Below are positions 1 through 8,320 of a DNA stretch of 64,000 nucleotides, one piece after another. Each line of letters starts with the position of its first letter. The first letter of the stretch is position 1. A program made the position numbers and the translations under genes. This stretch comes from Streptosporangium album (GTDB lineage: Bacteria; Actinomycetota; Actinomycetes; Streptosporangiales; Streptosporangiaceae): assembly GCF_014203795.1 (NCBI RefSeq), contig NZ_JACHJU010000001.1, forward strand, positions 1,674,001 to 1,738,000, read 5' to 3'. The notes below the pieces were generated by a model. That model was given only the letters and a program-made list of their open reading frames with translations. It ran no database searches and was not told the origin of the DNA.

Positions 1-304
1 CGAGGATCTCCAGCTCGCCGTCGGTGACGGCCACGTCGACCGAGGTGGCGCCGACGTCGACGCCGGCGAAGCGCATGGTCTCGGCCAGCCGCACCAGACC
101 CGACCTGCGCCCGCCGCGCGAGGCCGCCAGACCCGCCTGCTCGGCCAGGCGCAGCTCGATCAGCCGGTCGAGTTCGAGGGTGAGCTTGGAGCGTGACAGC
201 TTGACGACGTCGCCGAGCTCGGCACGCGACCGCGCTCCCTCCCGCAGCAGCCGCAGGAGCGCGGCCTGATGGGGAGTCTCCGGCCGAGCGGAAATGCGCT
301 TCAC
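1..304 (-). CDS. ROK family transcriptional regulator / sugar kinase, N-terminal part (cut by window edge)
   Basis: Reading leftwards from a GTG at 304 the frame gives an N-terminal winged helix-turn-helix (about residues 8-60, including HQAALLRLLREGARSRAELG and KLSRSKLTLELDRL) followed by the start of a ROK ATP-binding fold (RFAGVDVGATSVDVAVTDG). This order is typical of NagC/XylR-type ROK repressors, which bind a sugar or sugar phosphate and control carbohydrate genes. Only about 101 residues are inside the window, so neither the sugar-binding motif nor the zinc motif can be checked. The upstream gene on the same strand is a carbohydrate-binding-protein remnant, which fits a sugar-related locus. 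Confidence 0.8.
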   Translation of the reverse strand, partial: MKRISARPETPHQAALLRLLREGARSRAELGDVVKLSRSKLTLELDRLIELRLAEQAGLAASRGGRRSGLVRLAETMRFAGVDVGATSVDVAVTDGELEIL

Positions 305-380
305 AACGCCTCCGTATTCGGAGTTGGTTGTGCAGAAGCTAACCCCCTTCTGCTCGTCTTGTGAAGACCTTTTAGCCAAC

Positions 381-422
381 AGTTCGCCGACTTTTGCAGA
401 TTTGCGCAAAAGTCGGCGAACT
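381..422. repeat. Perfect inverted repeat, 17-bp arms, between ROK gene and CBM6 remnant
   Basis: Arms at 381-397 (AGTTCGCCGACTTTTGC) and 406-422 are exact reverse complements around an 8-nt loop. It lies 77 bp upstream of the ROK start and 30 bp beyond the stop of the preceding minus-strand gene. There is no T-run next to either arm. It could be an operator for the ROK regulator, a weak terminator, or an extruding hairpin; the sequence alone does not decide. Confidence 0.7.
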
Positions 423-439
423 CGACCGGTTGGTCCAGG

Positions 440-475
440 CAGTGGATCAGCTCACCCGGGTGAGCTGATCCACTG
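440..475. repeat. Perfect 36-bp palindrome overlapping the end of the CBM6/ricin remnant
   Basis: Positions 440-457 and 458-475 are perfect reverse complements with no spacer. The palindrome includes the last codons and the TGA stop (452-454) of the minus-strand remnant. The ricin-type repeat breaks off exactly inside it, so it may mark the break or repair point that truncated the gene. It may also act as a terminator hairpin for that gene. Confidence 0.75.
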
Positions 476-1141
476 CTGATTGGTGCCGCCGTTGCCGCCC
501 CACTGCAGCACCTTGGCGCCGTCGAGGGTGGACTGCCCCTCGACGTCGGCGACCTTGGAGCTGTGCGCGGCGGTCAGGGTGCAGACGGCGCCTCCCACCG
601 GGCCACCCGTACCGCCGCCGCCGACGCCCGGCCCGTTCAGGGTGAGGGAGTCGAGGTCGAACTGGTTGGCGGTCGGGTGCTTGAACACCAGGAACAGCGG
701 GTGGCTGCCGGACAGCGCCGTCACAGGTGTGGCGGCCAGCTGCTGGTAGGTGTCCCAGCCACCGGTGTTCGGCACGGCCGTGGTGGAGAGCAGCTGGCCG
801 GTCGGCGAGTCGGCGCGCAGCTCGATGGTGCCGCCCCCGGCGGGCGAGGAGACGCGGTAGGCCACCGAGGTGATCCCCTGGACGCTCATCGGCGAGAAGG
901 AGATCCAGTCGTTGTTGGAGATGTCACCCACGCGCTTGCCGTTCTCCGCGCCGGCCTGATCGACCACCCGGACGCCGGAGGAGCCGGTGAAGTACTCCGC
1001 CTGCTTCTTCCGGGGCTGCAGGATGATGTCCGTACTCGCGGACAGGCCTCCCTCGGTGATCGGCACCGTCGCCGAACCGGTCTTGCCCGACGGGTCGGTG
1101 ATCGTCAGCTTGGCGGGTAGAGCGATGAGGGTGCGGCGCAT
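452..1141 (-). pseudogene. Remnant of a secreted carbohydrate-active protein (PKD-like tail, CBM6, partial ricin domain)
   Basis: A 229-residue frame from an ATG at 1141, preceded by AGGAG. Residues 1-8 look like the first residues of a signal peptide (MRRTLIAL), then run directly into a PKD-like strand pattern (LPAKLTITDPSGKTGSATV). A CBM6-like beta-sandwich follows at about residues 48-175 (AEYFTGSSGVRVVDQAG ... NQFDLDSLTLNG), then a Gly-rich linker, then only the first repeat of a ricin-type lectin domain ending at GTNQQWI. No catalytic domain is present, the signal peptide is cut, and the lectin domain is less than half length. I read this as a large secreted glycosidase or sugar dehydrogenase reduced by an internal and a terminal deletion. 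It may still be translated. Confidence 0.7.
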
Positions 1142-1210
1142 GAAATCTCCTGGGGGTGAGAAGGGCATGCGGAGCGAGCCGGCCGGTCCCGCATGGCTCC
1201 CGGCAACCAG

Positions 1211-1242
1211 AAAGGGCGCCCTCACCTGTGAGGACGCCCTTT
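1211..1242 (-). terminator. Hairpin downstream of the SDR gene
   Basis: AAAGGGCG at 1211-1218 pairs with CGCCCTTT at 1235-1242, with further pairing inside (CCTCAC with GTGAGG). It lies 15 bp past the SDR stop on the minus strand and before the start of the CBM6 remnant, so it separates these two transcripts. Confidence 0.6.
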
Positions 1243-1257
1243 CCCGCGGTCAGACGG

Positions 1258-2154
1258 TCAGAGCATGGCCTTCATGGAGGCGGTGGCCTGCTGGCCGAGC
1301 GTGGTGGGGGTCAGGTAGGGCTGCTCGGCCATGATGGCCTGCCAGTTGTCCCGGATGTCCTCCACGGTGTGATCGTCCTGCCGCCAGCCCGGCCCCTCGG
1401 CCACGAACACCCGGGCGATCCGGCCGGCCCCGACGCTGAAGACCTCCCCGCTGGCCTCGCAGGCCTCGTGCGCCAGGAACGTCACCAGCGTGCTGACCCG
1501 CTCCGCGGTGAACTTGGCCTCGAACTCCGCCGGCAGCAGCGCCTCGGTCATCCGGGTCCAGGCGATCGGCGCGATCGCGTTGGCCTTGATCCCGGCCCTG
1601 GCGCCCTCGATGCCGAGCGTCTTGGTCAGGCCGACCAGTCCCATCTTCGCCGTCGAGTAGTTGGCCTGGCCGAAGTTGCCGAACAGCCCGGCGGGCGAGG
1701 AGGTGTTGACGATGCGGCCGTAGCCCTGCTCCTTGAGGTAGGGGAAGGCGGCGTGGCTCACCAGGAAGGAGCCCCGCACGTGGACGGCGAGAACCTGGTC
1801 GAACTCCTCGACGCTCATCTTGCCGAAGGACTTGTCGCGCAGGATGCCGGCGTTGTTGACGACGACGTCCAGCCGCCCGAAGGCGTCGATCGCGGTCCGC
1901 ACGATCGCCTTGGCGCCCTCCGGCGTCGCGACGTTGTCGGTGTTGGCGACCGCCTCGCCGCCGTTCTTGTTGATCAGCTCGACCACGTCGGCGGCCGGGC
2001 CGGTGGAGGCGCCCGTGCCGTCCAGCGCCCCGCCCAGGTCGTTGACGACCACCTTGGCGCCGCGCTCGGCCAGCGACAACGCGTGTGAGCGGCCGAGACC
2101 ATGCCCGGCACCGGTGATGACCGCGACCCTGCCGTCAAACCGCAGCTCTGACAT
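1258..2154 (-). CDS. SDR family dehydrogenase, (3R)-hydroxyacyl-CoA dehydrogenase type
   Basis: 298 residues from an ATG at 2154 preceded by GGGAGAG. The Rossmann cofactor motif TGAGHGLG is near residue 13, NNAG near 98, and the catalytic YSTAK follows a conserved Ser (NTSSPAG). The insert-rich N-terminal half and a C-terminal tail (GWRQDDHTVEDIRDNW) resemble the dehydrogenase domain of peroxisomal multifunctional enzyme 2 and the bacterial enzymes that act on 3-hydroxyacyl-CoA in fatty-acid or steroid side-chain oxidation. It is divergent from a DapB-like dehydrogenase and shares a 217-bp intergenic region with it. The substrate cannot be fixed from sequence. Confidence 0.85.
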   Translation of the reverse strand: MSELRFDGRVAVITGAGHGLGRSHALSLAERGAKVVVNDLGGALDGTGASTGPAADVVELINKNGGEAVANTDNVATPEGAKAIVRTAIDAFGRLDVVVNNAGILRDKSFGKMSVEEFDQVLAVHVRGSFLVSHAAFPYLKEQGYGRIVNTSSPAGLFGNFGQANYSTAKMGLVGLTKTLGIEGARAGIKANAIAPIAWTRMTEALLPAEFEAKFTAERVSTLVTFLAHEACEASGEVFSVGAGRIARVFVAEGPGWRQDDHTVEDIRDNWQAIMAEQPYLTPTTLGQQATASMKAML

Positions 2155-2169
2155 CCGCACTCTCCCACG

Positions 2170-2182
2170 AGAACATAGTTCT
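2170..2182. promoter_or_regulatory. Small palindrome, candidate TetR-type operator
   Basis: AGAACATAGTTCT has arms AGAAC/GTTCT around 3 nt and lies 16 bp upstream of the SDR start. It resembles the AGAAC-GTTCT half-sites used by KstR-like TetR repressors of lipid catabolism, but the spacer is 3 nt rather than 2 and no such regulator is adjacent. Confidence 0.3.
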
Positions 2183-2371
2183 ATTTTTCTTGAACAATAG
2201 CCCGCCGCCTCCCGAAGGACCATCGACGGAGACGACAGGCTGTCGAATCGTCGCGGATAGTGATCGAGCGTATGGATTTCTGCTAAAGTTTCGGCCCCGA
2301 ACAGGGCGAGGGTCAACGACGACACTCCTCCCAGCACGGCCCCGCCCCAAGCCCCGGGCTGGAGGCAAAGC

Positions 2372-3430
2372 ATGCCCTCATCTCCGCCCCTCCGAGTGAT
2401 CCAATGGGCGACCGGCGCCGTTGGCCGATACTCCCTGCGCGCGCTGATCACCCGGTCCGATTTCGATCTCGTCGGAGTGCTCGTCTACGACCCGGACAAG
2501 GTCGGCAAGGACGCCGGCTCGCTCGTCGGGCTCCCCGAGACGGGCGTCGTCTGCACCGACGACGTCGAGGCGATCCTCGCCATGGAGGCCGACTGCGTGC
2601 TGCACATGCCGCTGCCGGCGTCCTACTTCGGCGGCGACCATCCGAGCGACGTCGAGACGATCTGCGCCCTGCTCGGCTCGGGCAAGAACGTCGTCACCAC
2701 CACCGGGTTCGTGTATCCCCAGTGCTACGGCCCCGGCGTGGTGGAACGCCTGGAGTCCGCCTGCCGGGCGGGGGGCGCCTCACTGCACGGCACCGGCATC
2801 AACCCCGGCTTCATGAGCGACATACTCCCCCTCGCCCTGACCGGGCTGTCCAGCCGGATCGACCACGTCTACGTCCGCGAGTCCTCCGACTTCCGGGGGC
2901 ACCCGTCCCGCCAGATCGTGGTCGACCTGTTCGGCTTCACCCTCTCGGCCAAGGACTACGCCGGCGCGGTGCGCCCGTTCCGTGCCTTCCAGCGCTCGCT
3001 GTTCGCCGAGAGCGTCCAGTTCGTGGCCGGAGCACTCGACGTGACCCTCGACCAGGTCGAGGAGAGCGACGAGTTCGAGCTCGCCTCCGAGGAGTTCGAG
3101 ATCGCCGCGGGGGTGGTCGGCGTCGACACCGTGTGCGCGTCCCGCTGGACGTTCACCGGCCTCGTCCGCGGCCGGCCGTTCATGACCGTGGAGTGCGTCT
3201 ACAAAGCCGACGCCACCAAGGTCCGTCGCTGGCCGGACCCCGGCTTCACCATCCACATCGAGGGCGTCCCCCAGATGACGCTCACCGTCGATGAGATGTC
3301 CCACGGTCTCGCCGGTGCCGCGAACCACGCCGTCAACTCGGTGGCCGCTCTCTGCGCCGCCCCGCCGGGCGTCCGCACCCTCCTCGACCTCCCCCTCGCC
3401 ACCGGCCGCGGCACCGTCCGCCTCGCCTGA
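2372..3430 (+). CDS. DapB-like NAD(P)H-dependent dehydrogenase (amine/dihydrodipicolinate reductase-like)
   Basis: 352 residues, ATG preceded by GGAGG. The N-terminus has the Rossmann pattern of dihydrodipicolinate-reductase-like enzymes (VIQWATGAVGRYSLRAL), and GINPGF near residue 147 is typical of the 2,4-diaminopentanoate dehydrogenase/DapB-like group. It is too long and too different for the housekeeping DapB of lysine synthesis. In actinobacteria such genes often sit with steroid or acyl-CoA genes, which agrees with the divergent SDR neighbour. The true substrate is unknown. Confidence 0.75.
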   Translation: MPSSPPLRVIQWATGAVGRYSLRALITRSDFDLVGVLVYDPDKVGKDAGSLVGLPETGVVCTDDVEAILAMEADCVLHMPLPASYFGGDHPSDVETICALLGSGKNVVTTTGFVYPQCYGPGVVERLESACRAGGASLHGTGINPGFMSDILPLALTGLSSRIDHVYVRESSDFRGHPSRQIVVDLFGFTLSAKDYAGAVRPFRAFQRSLFAESVQFVAGALDVTLDQVEESDEFELASEEFEIAAGVVGVDTVCASRWTFTGLVRGRPFMTVECVYKADATKVRRWPDPGFTIHIEGVPQMTLTVDEMSHGLAGAANHAVNSVAALCAAPPGVRTLLDLPLATGRGTVRLA

Positions 3431-3450
3431 CCGGCGGCCAGCCTCCCGGG

Positions 3451-4986
3451 TCAGGCGGGCCGGCAGGTGGCACGCATCGCGGAGAGCGCCACCGGCTTGG
3501 CCGGGCGGGGGCCGGAGCTCTCCCGCCCCTTGGCGGACGAGGAGTTGATGAAGTTGACGAAGAAGTCGCCGGACTCGGTGTCGAACGTGCCCAGCATCAC
3601 CCACCGGCCCCGGTGGGCCGCCTGGTCGATCGCGCTGTAGCCGAGCTTCGACTCGTACTCCTGGGTCGCGCTGGTCACGTAGAAGACAGCGGTGCCGGCC
3701 GCCCTGGGGTCGTCGGGGACGTAGAGCTCCAGGGCACAGCTACTGCCCGGGCCTGGCAGGACGTACCAGGATGCGGTCTCATTCCATTTCTCGCTGCCGG
3801 ACAGCGTGGTGGAGAGGGCGCTCTGGTCGCAACCGTCCCGGTTCCAGCCTCCTCGGATGGGTTTCCACCCCTCGCCCCCGCCCGGGTTCGCCCAGAATTT
3901 GTGCACCGCGTCACCGGAGCAGCCCGGTCCTGTCACCCAGACCTCCCCCCGGCCCACCGGACTGCGCACCGGAGCGGGCGTCGGGGTCCCGGCCACCGGT
4001 TCCGGTGTGATCATGTCCTCGGTTCCCGGCGTCGGGGACATGTCAGATGCGCCGGTGGTCCCCCGGCCTGCCAACCCGTACACGGACCAGGCGGCGATAC
4101 CGGACACGGCCAGTACGCCGAAGACGGAGACCAGTACGCGGCGCCCCGTAAAACGCCGGGCCCGCCGCGAGGGAGCGGTGGGGCTCTCCGCTCCGGTGAG
4201 CATGCGCAGCAGCGCCTCGGCCGATGGCCGGGCGGCCGGGTCCTTGTCCAGCGCGGCCGCGACCACCTCACGCAGCGCGGGCTCCAGGCCGTCGAGCCGC
4301 GGTTCGTCGTACAACGCCCGGTGGAGCAGGGCGGCGACGGTTTCCCCCTCGAAGGGCGGCCGCCCCGTCGCGGCGAAGACCAGCAGACATCCCCATGAGT
4401 ACACGTCACAGAGAGGTGTCACCGGCTCACCGCGCAACAGCTCGGGGGCCAGGTAGTGAGGGGTGCCCACGACACCGCCCGTCTCGGTCAGCTCGTCGAG
4501 GTCGCCAAGGATGCGGGCGATGCCGAAATCGATGACCAGGGGGCCGGCGGAGGAGAGCAGCACGTTGGCCGGCTTGAGATCACGGTGCACGATGCCGGCC
4601 GCGTGAATGGCCGCGAGTGCCGTCGCCACGTTGACCGCGAGTGTCTCCAGACTGGAACCGTCGAGCGGCCCTTCCGCACTCACCGCCGCTCCCAGGGTGG
4701 GTCCGGGGACATACTCGGTGACGACGTACGGCTCGTCCCCGTCGAGACAGGCGTCCAGGACCGCCGCGGTACAGAAACGCCTCACGCTGCGAGCCGCCTC
4801 GACCTCCCGGCGGAAGCGGCGGCGAAACTCCTCCCGATGGGCGAGCCCCCGATTGATCACCTTGATCGCGACGTGACGGCCTTCGGCGTCCTCTCCGAGA
4901 TAGACGGTGCCCATGCCCCCACCGCCGAGACGGCTGAGCACCTTGTAAGGACCGACCCGTTCGGGATCACCGGAAGCGAGGACCAC
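3451..4986 (-). CDS. Membrane-anchored Ser/Thr protein kinase (Hanks type)
   Basis: 511 residues with a GTG start. The kinase domain spans residues 14-262: glycine loop LGGGGMG (20-26), ATP lysine K42 (VAIKVIN), catalytic loop HRDLKPANV with D136, DFG at 153-155, and GTPHYLAPE in the activation segment. A basic juxtamembrane stretch (RRARRFTGRR) precedes one membrane helix at about 283-307. The C-terminal extracellular part of about 200 residues has several Cys and no PASTA or other domain I recognise. It probably senses an external signal and phosphorylates cytoplasmic targets. It stands alone, convergent with the DapB-like gene. Confidence 0.9.
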   Translation of the reverse strand: MVLASGDPERVGPYKVLSRLGGGGMGTVYLGEDAEGRHVAIKVINRGLAHREEFRRRFRREVEAARSVRRFCTAAVLDACLDGDEPYVVTEYVPGPTLGAAVSAEGPLDGSSLETLAVNVATALAAIHAAGIVHRDLKPANVLLSSAGPLVIDFGIARILGDLDELTETGGVVGTPHYLAPELLRGEPVTPLCDVYSWGCLLVFAATGRPPFEGETVAALLHRALYDEPRLDGLEPALREVVAAALDKDPAARPSAEALLRMLTGAESPTAPSRRARRFTGRRVLVSVFGVLAVSGIAAWSVYGLAGRGTTGASDMSPTPGTEDMITPEPVAGTPTPAPVRSPVGRGEVWVTGPGCSGDAVHKFWANPGGGEGWKPIRGGWNRDGCDQSALSTTLSGSEKWNETASWYVLPGPGSSCALELYVPDDPRAAGTAVFYVTSATQEYESKLGYSAIDQAAHRGRWVMLGTFDTESGDFFVNFINSSSAKGRESSGPRPAKPVALSAMRATCRPA

Positions 4987-5097
4987 GGTTGTTGGACGCT
5001 CGAACGATCTCGCGGGTTTCGCCGCGGGACATCATTCCGGGTGAGGAGAGAGCGACAGCCCGCCACCCGGTCCCCTCGGGAGGCGCTCCCCGCCGGA

Positions 5098-5604
5098 TCA
5101 GGGGTGGGGGGCGAAGCGGCCGAAGCGGCCCTGGTGGTAGAGGAGAGGGCGGCTGCCGGGTTCGAGGTTGGTCTCGGTGACGAGGCCGACGACGAGAATG
5201 TGGTCGCCTATGCCGACGGTGGAGTGGGGGGCGCAGATCAGCTGGGCGGACACGCCGCCCAGGAGGGGCACGCCCAGGGGACCGGGGCGCCAGGAGGTGG
5301 GGGCGGCGAAGCGGTCGACGCCCTTGCGGGCGAAGCGGGCGGCCAGCTCGGACTGGTCACTCGACAGGACGTTCACCGCGAAGTGGTCGGCCTGGCGGAG
5401 CCAGGGCCAGGTGGTCGAGGACTGGTCGACATAGAAGGAGACCAGCGGGGGCGCGAGACTGACCGAGGAGAACGAGGTGGCCGTCAGGCCGACCGGGACC
5501 CCGTCGGTCTGGGCTGTGATCACGACCACGCCGGCGGCGTGGACGGCCAGCGCCTGCCGGAACCGCTCGGCGTCGACCGCCCGGCCGTGCAGGGTCTCGG
5601 TCAT
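5098..5604 (-). CDS. Flavin reductase domain protein (HpaC/SsuE-partner type)
   Basis: 168 residues from an ATG at 5604 preceded by GGAGAG. The fold signature is VVVITAQTDGVPVGLTATSF followed by SLAPPLVSFYVDQSSTTW and a late HxxGxF (YHQGRFGRF), characteristic of the FMN-binding flavin reductase-like family that supplies reduced FMN/FAD to two-component monooxygenases. It is the last gene of a minus-strand group with an SsuE-like reductase and an SsuB-like ATPase. No monooxygenase is left nearby, so its partner is unknown. Confidence 0.85.
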   Translation of the reverse strand: MTETLHGRAVDAERFRQALAVHAAGVVVITAQTDGVPVGLTATSFSSVSLAPPLVSFYVDQSSTTWPWLRQADHFAVNVLSSDQSELAARFARKGVDRFAAPTSWRPGPLGVPLLGGVSAQLICAPHSTVGIGDHILVVGLVTETNLEPGSRPLLYHQGRFGRFAPHP

Positions 5605-5709
5605 GACTCTCCGCCCGGTGACTCGCTCCGCCCGATCACTTTTCCTCCTCAGCGGCATGAAACACGCTTATGGTCGGCAACCCATTCATAACCCCATCTC
5701 TTCCCGACA

Positions 5710-6231
5710 TCACGCCGGAGCCCCTTCCCTGAGTGCCGCGGCGACCTGAGGACCGACCCGGTCGGCCCAGCGGCCGAGGACGGTTTCGAGGTCGTGGAGC
5801 TCCGATTCCAGGACGGCCAGGCCCGGCGTGGGGACCGTCGCGCCCAGCTCGACCAGGAGCGGCCGGAAGTGGACCTCCACCGCCAGGGCGTGTCGCGCGT
5901 CCCCCATCACCAGCAGCGGCAGCGCGACGGTCGAGGCCAGCGCACCGCCCCGCACCCGGTCGAGGAAGGCCTTGAGCAGGCCGGTGTAGGTGCCCTTGTA
6001 GGTCGGGCTCGCCACCACCAGCACGCTCGCCTGGGTGACCAGCTCCAGGGCGGCCTCCACGGCGGACGACGTCTCCGGTGCCAGCAGCACGGGCGCGAGG
6101 GCGGCCAGGTCGACGACCTCGGACGGCTCCTCGCGGCCGATCCGCGTGGCGATGGCCTGTGTGGCCTGGACGGCCACCTCGTATGTGCGCGACCCGGCTC
6201 GCGGGTTGCCCACCACTGTCACGATGCTCAT
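5710..6231 (-). CDS. NADPH-dependent FMN reductase, SsuE-like
   Basis: 173 residues, start ATG 6231 (MSIVTVVGNPRAGSRTYEVA). The flavodoxin-like phosphate loop GNPRAGSRT and the SPTYKGTYTGLLKAFLDR segment are hallmarks of the SsuE/MsuE group that reduces FMN for alkanesulfonate monooxygenase. The start codon is 4 nt after the stop of the SsuB-like gene, so the two are co-transcribed. The arrangement suggests a former sulfonate-sulfur operon; the monooxygenase, permease and substrate-binding protein are absent here. Confidence 0.85.
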   Translation of the reverse strand: MSIVTVVGNPRAGSRTYEVAVQATQAIATRIGREEPSEVVDLAALAPVLLAPETSSAVEAALELVTQASVLVVASPTYKGTYTGLLKAFLDRVRGGALASTVALPLLVMGDARHALAVEVHFRPLLVELGATVPTPGLAVLESELHDLETVLGRWADRVGPQVAAALREGAPA

Positions 6232-6235
6232 GAGG

Positions 6236-7024
6236 TCACGGCGCCTTCTGCTCGGAACGGGATTCATCGTTCTGACGCGATGTGCGGTCTCCGTCCTCGG
6301 CACGGAGCAGCGACCACACCTCACGGCGATACTCGGCGAAGCGCGCACCGGCCCGCAGGTCGCCCTCACGGGAGTCGAACGCGACGTCGACGATCCCCTT
6401 GATCCGGCCGGGCCGGGGCGTCACGACTGCGATCCGCCGGCCGAGATAGACGGCCTCGTCGATGTCACGGGTGACGAACACGATGGTCTTGCCGGTCTCC
6501 TGCCAGATCCGCAGCAGCTCCTCCTGGAGCGGCTCACGGGTCCGCCGGTCCAGCGCGGCGAACGGATCGTCCATCAGCAGCACATCCGGACCGGCGGCGA
6601 GGCTCCGGGCCAAGGCCGCGCGCCGGCGCGTGCCGCCGGAGAGTTCGCGCAGCCCCACCAGCTCCAGATAGGACCTGGCCCGCTCCTTCCTCTTCCTCCT
6701 CGGTACGGCTTCCGCCCCCGGCCCGGAACCGGCGCCGGGCAGCGCCGTACGCCGGGGGGACGGCGTGTCCTGCTGGAAGACGATCCCCAGGCTCGGGCCG
6801 GGTCCGTCGACCGGGGCCCCGTCCAGGAGGATCCGGCCACTGGTCGGCTCGGCCAGCCCGGCGAGCAGGCCGAGCAGGGTGGACGTGCCGCAACCGCTCG
6901 GCCCGACCAGGGTGAGGAACTCCCCGGTCCGCACGTCGAGGTTGACGTCGTCGAGGGCGGTGAACGGCCGGTCCGCGTCGCGGACGCGGAACCGCTTACC
7001 CACCCCCTGGATCTGGATCTTCAT
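6236..7024 (-). CDS. SsuB/TauB-like ABC transporter ATPase with degenerate catalytic motifs
   Basis: 262 residues from the ATG at 7024. Overall it matches nitrate/sulfonate/taurine importer ATPases. Walker A reads GPSGCGTST, so the ATP-phosphate lysine is Thr47. Walker B reads LLMDDPFAALD with Asp153 instead of the catalytic Glu. The switch histidine is Arg186 (VFVTRDIDEA). The signature is LSGGTRRR rather than LSGGMRQR, and the segment before it is shortened by several residues. The region after the Q-loop is also abnormal (Gly/Pro/Arg rich). Such a protein should not hydrolyse ATP normally. No permease or binding protein is nearby. It is an open frame that has probably lost function. Confidence 0.75.
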   Translation of the reverse strand: MKIQIQGVGKRFRVRDADRPFTALDDVNLDVRTGEFLTLVGPSGCGTSTLLGLLAGLAEPTSGRILLDGAPVDGPGPSLGIVFQQDTPSPRRTALPGAGSGPGAEAVPRRKRKERARSYLELVGLRELSGGTRRRAALARSLAAGPDVLLMDDPFAALDRRTREPLQEELLRIWQETGKTIVFVTRDIDEAVYLGRRIAVVTPRPGRIKGIVDVAFDSREGDLRAGARFAEYRREVWSLLRAEDGDRTSRQNDESRSEQKAP

Positions 7025-7399
7025 CGTGGTGTTCGGACTCTGGGGCGGCGACGTGGGGAGAGGGACAGGTCTGATCTTGATCACGAGAGACGTCCTGAAG
7101 AATGGGGAGGGACGGGGTGGGGTCGGTTCGTGATCACGGACACTGGGTGCTGGACACTCGACAGAAGTCGACATGTGCACACCGGGTCAGATAGAGGCCC
7201 ATATGGGAGAAGTTACGCACCGCTCGGCCCTAAGTCAATATTCCCTACTTGTTTTACATGAAATGATCGGGCAGACACGGACGGACGGCTCTCCGCCATG
7301 GAGGTCCCGCTACCCCGCGCTCTGTTCATCGACACCACACCCCCGATTGTGCATCCTGAACCGAATCACATTCCACTGCGGGTGGCGTACGGTCGAACG
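7025..7399. promoter_or_regulatory. Divergent promoter region between the SsuB-like gene and the GST-family gene
   Basis: 375 bp without a clear gene. The stretch around 7230-7270 is unusually AT-rich for this DNA and probably holds promoter elements. On the minus strand an ATG at 7180 opens a Cys-containing reading frame (MHMSTSVECPAPSV) that runs in phase into the SsuB-like gene; it could be a remnant of a short leader peptide like those found before sulfur genes in actinomycetes, but this is speculative. Confidence 0.35.
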
Positions 7400-8293
7400 A
7401 TGAAGCTGGGACGTGAGATCTCCGACGCCGGACGCTTCGTCCGGCAGCCGAACCGGTTCACCGCGCGCATCGAGGCGGGTGGCGAGCACCCGCCCGAGCC
7501 GGGCCGCTATCAGCTCTACGCCTCCTACGCCTGTCCCTGGGCCCACCGCTCGCTCATCGTGCGCGAACTTCTCGGCCTCCAGGACATCGTCGGCGCGACG
7601 ATCGTGGACCCGATCAGGGACGAGAAGGGCTGGCGCGTCCCGGGGAGCGACCCGGTCACCGGCGTGGAGTACCTCTCGGAGCTCTACCTGGCCACCGACC
7701 CCGACTACCAGGGCCGCTACACGGTCCCCTGCGTCTGGGACCGTACGGCCAAGCGCCTGGTCACCAACGACTACCCGCAGATCACGCTCACCCTGGAGAC
7801 CGCCTTCGCCCCCTGGCACGCCCAGGACGCCCCCGACCTCTACCCCGTCGAGCTGCGCGGAGAGATCGACGCCCTGAACGAGGTGATCTTCGACGGGCTC
7901 AACAACGGCGTCTACAAGGCGGGGTTCGCCACCTCCCAGGAGGCCTACGACGAGGCGGTCACCGCGGTCTTCGACACGCTCGATCTGCTGGAGGAACGGC
8001 TCGCCACCCACAGCTACCTGCACGGAGACATGCTCACCGAGAGCGACGTCCGGCTCTACCCGACGCTCGCCAGGTTCGACGCGGTCTACCACTCCCACTT
8101 CAAGTGCGCGATCAGGCGCCTGACCGACTACCCCGCCCTGTGGGCCTACGCCCGCAGTCTGTACGCCATCCCCGCCTTCCACGACACGACCGACTTCGAC
8201 CACATCAAGCGGCACTACTTCATGACGCAGACCAACATCAATCCCAGCCGGATCGTGCCGCGGGGCCCGGAGCTCGACTGGACCGCGGGCTGA
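7400..8293 (+). CDS. Xi-class GST-family (glutathionyl/mycothiolyl-hydroquinone reductase type) protein
   Basis: 297 residues, start ATG 7400. The N-terminal thioredoxin-like half contains YASYACPWAHR with the catalytic C45, followed by a long all-helical half with YLHGDMLTESDVRLYPTLARFDAVY, the classic ECM4/YqjG signature. These enzymes remove a thiol from thiolated hydroquinones. Actinomycetes use mycothiol rather than glutathione, so the co-substrate is probably mycothiol (inference). It is complete and stands alone, with pseudogene debris downstream. Confidence 0.88.
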   Translation: MKLGREISDAGRFVRQPNRFTARIEAGGEHPPEPGRYQLYASYACPWAHRSLIVRELLGLQDIVGATIVDPIRDEKGWRVPGSDPVTGVEYLSELYLATDPDYQGRYTVPCVWDRTAKRLVTNDYPQITLTLETAFAPWHAQDAPDLYPVELRGEIDALNEVIFDGLNNGVYKAGFATSQEAYDEAVTAVFDTLDLLEERLATHSYLHGDMLTESDVRLYPTLARFDAVYHSHFKCAIRRLTDYPALWAYARSLYAIPAFHDTTDFDHIKRHYFMTQTNINPSRIVPRGPELDWTAG

Positions 8294-8320
8294 CGGTCCG
8301 GACGGCTCCAAGTCCAGAAC

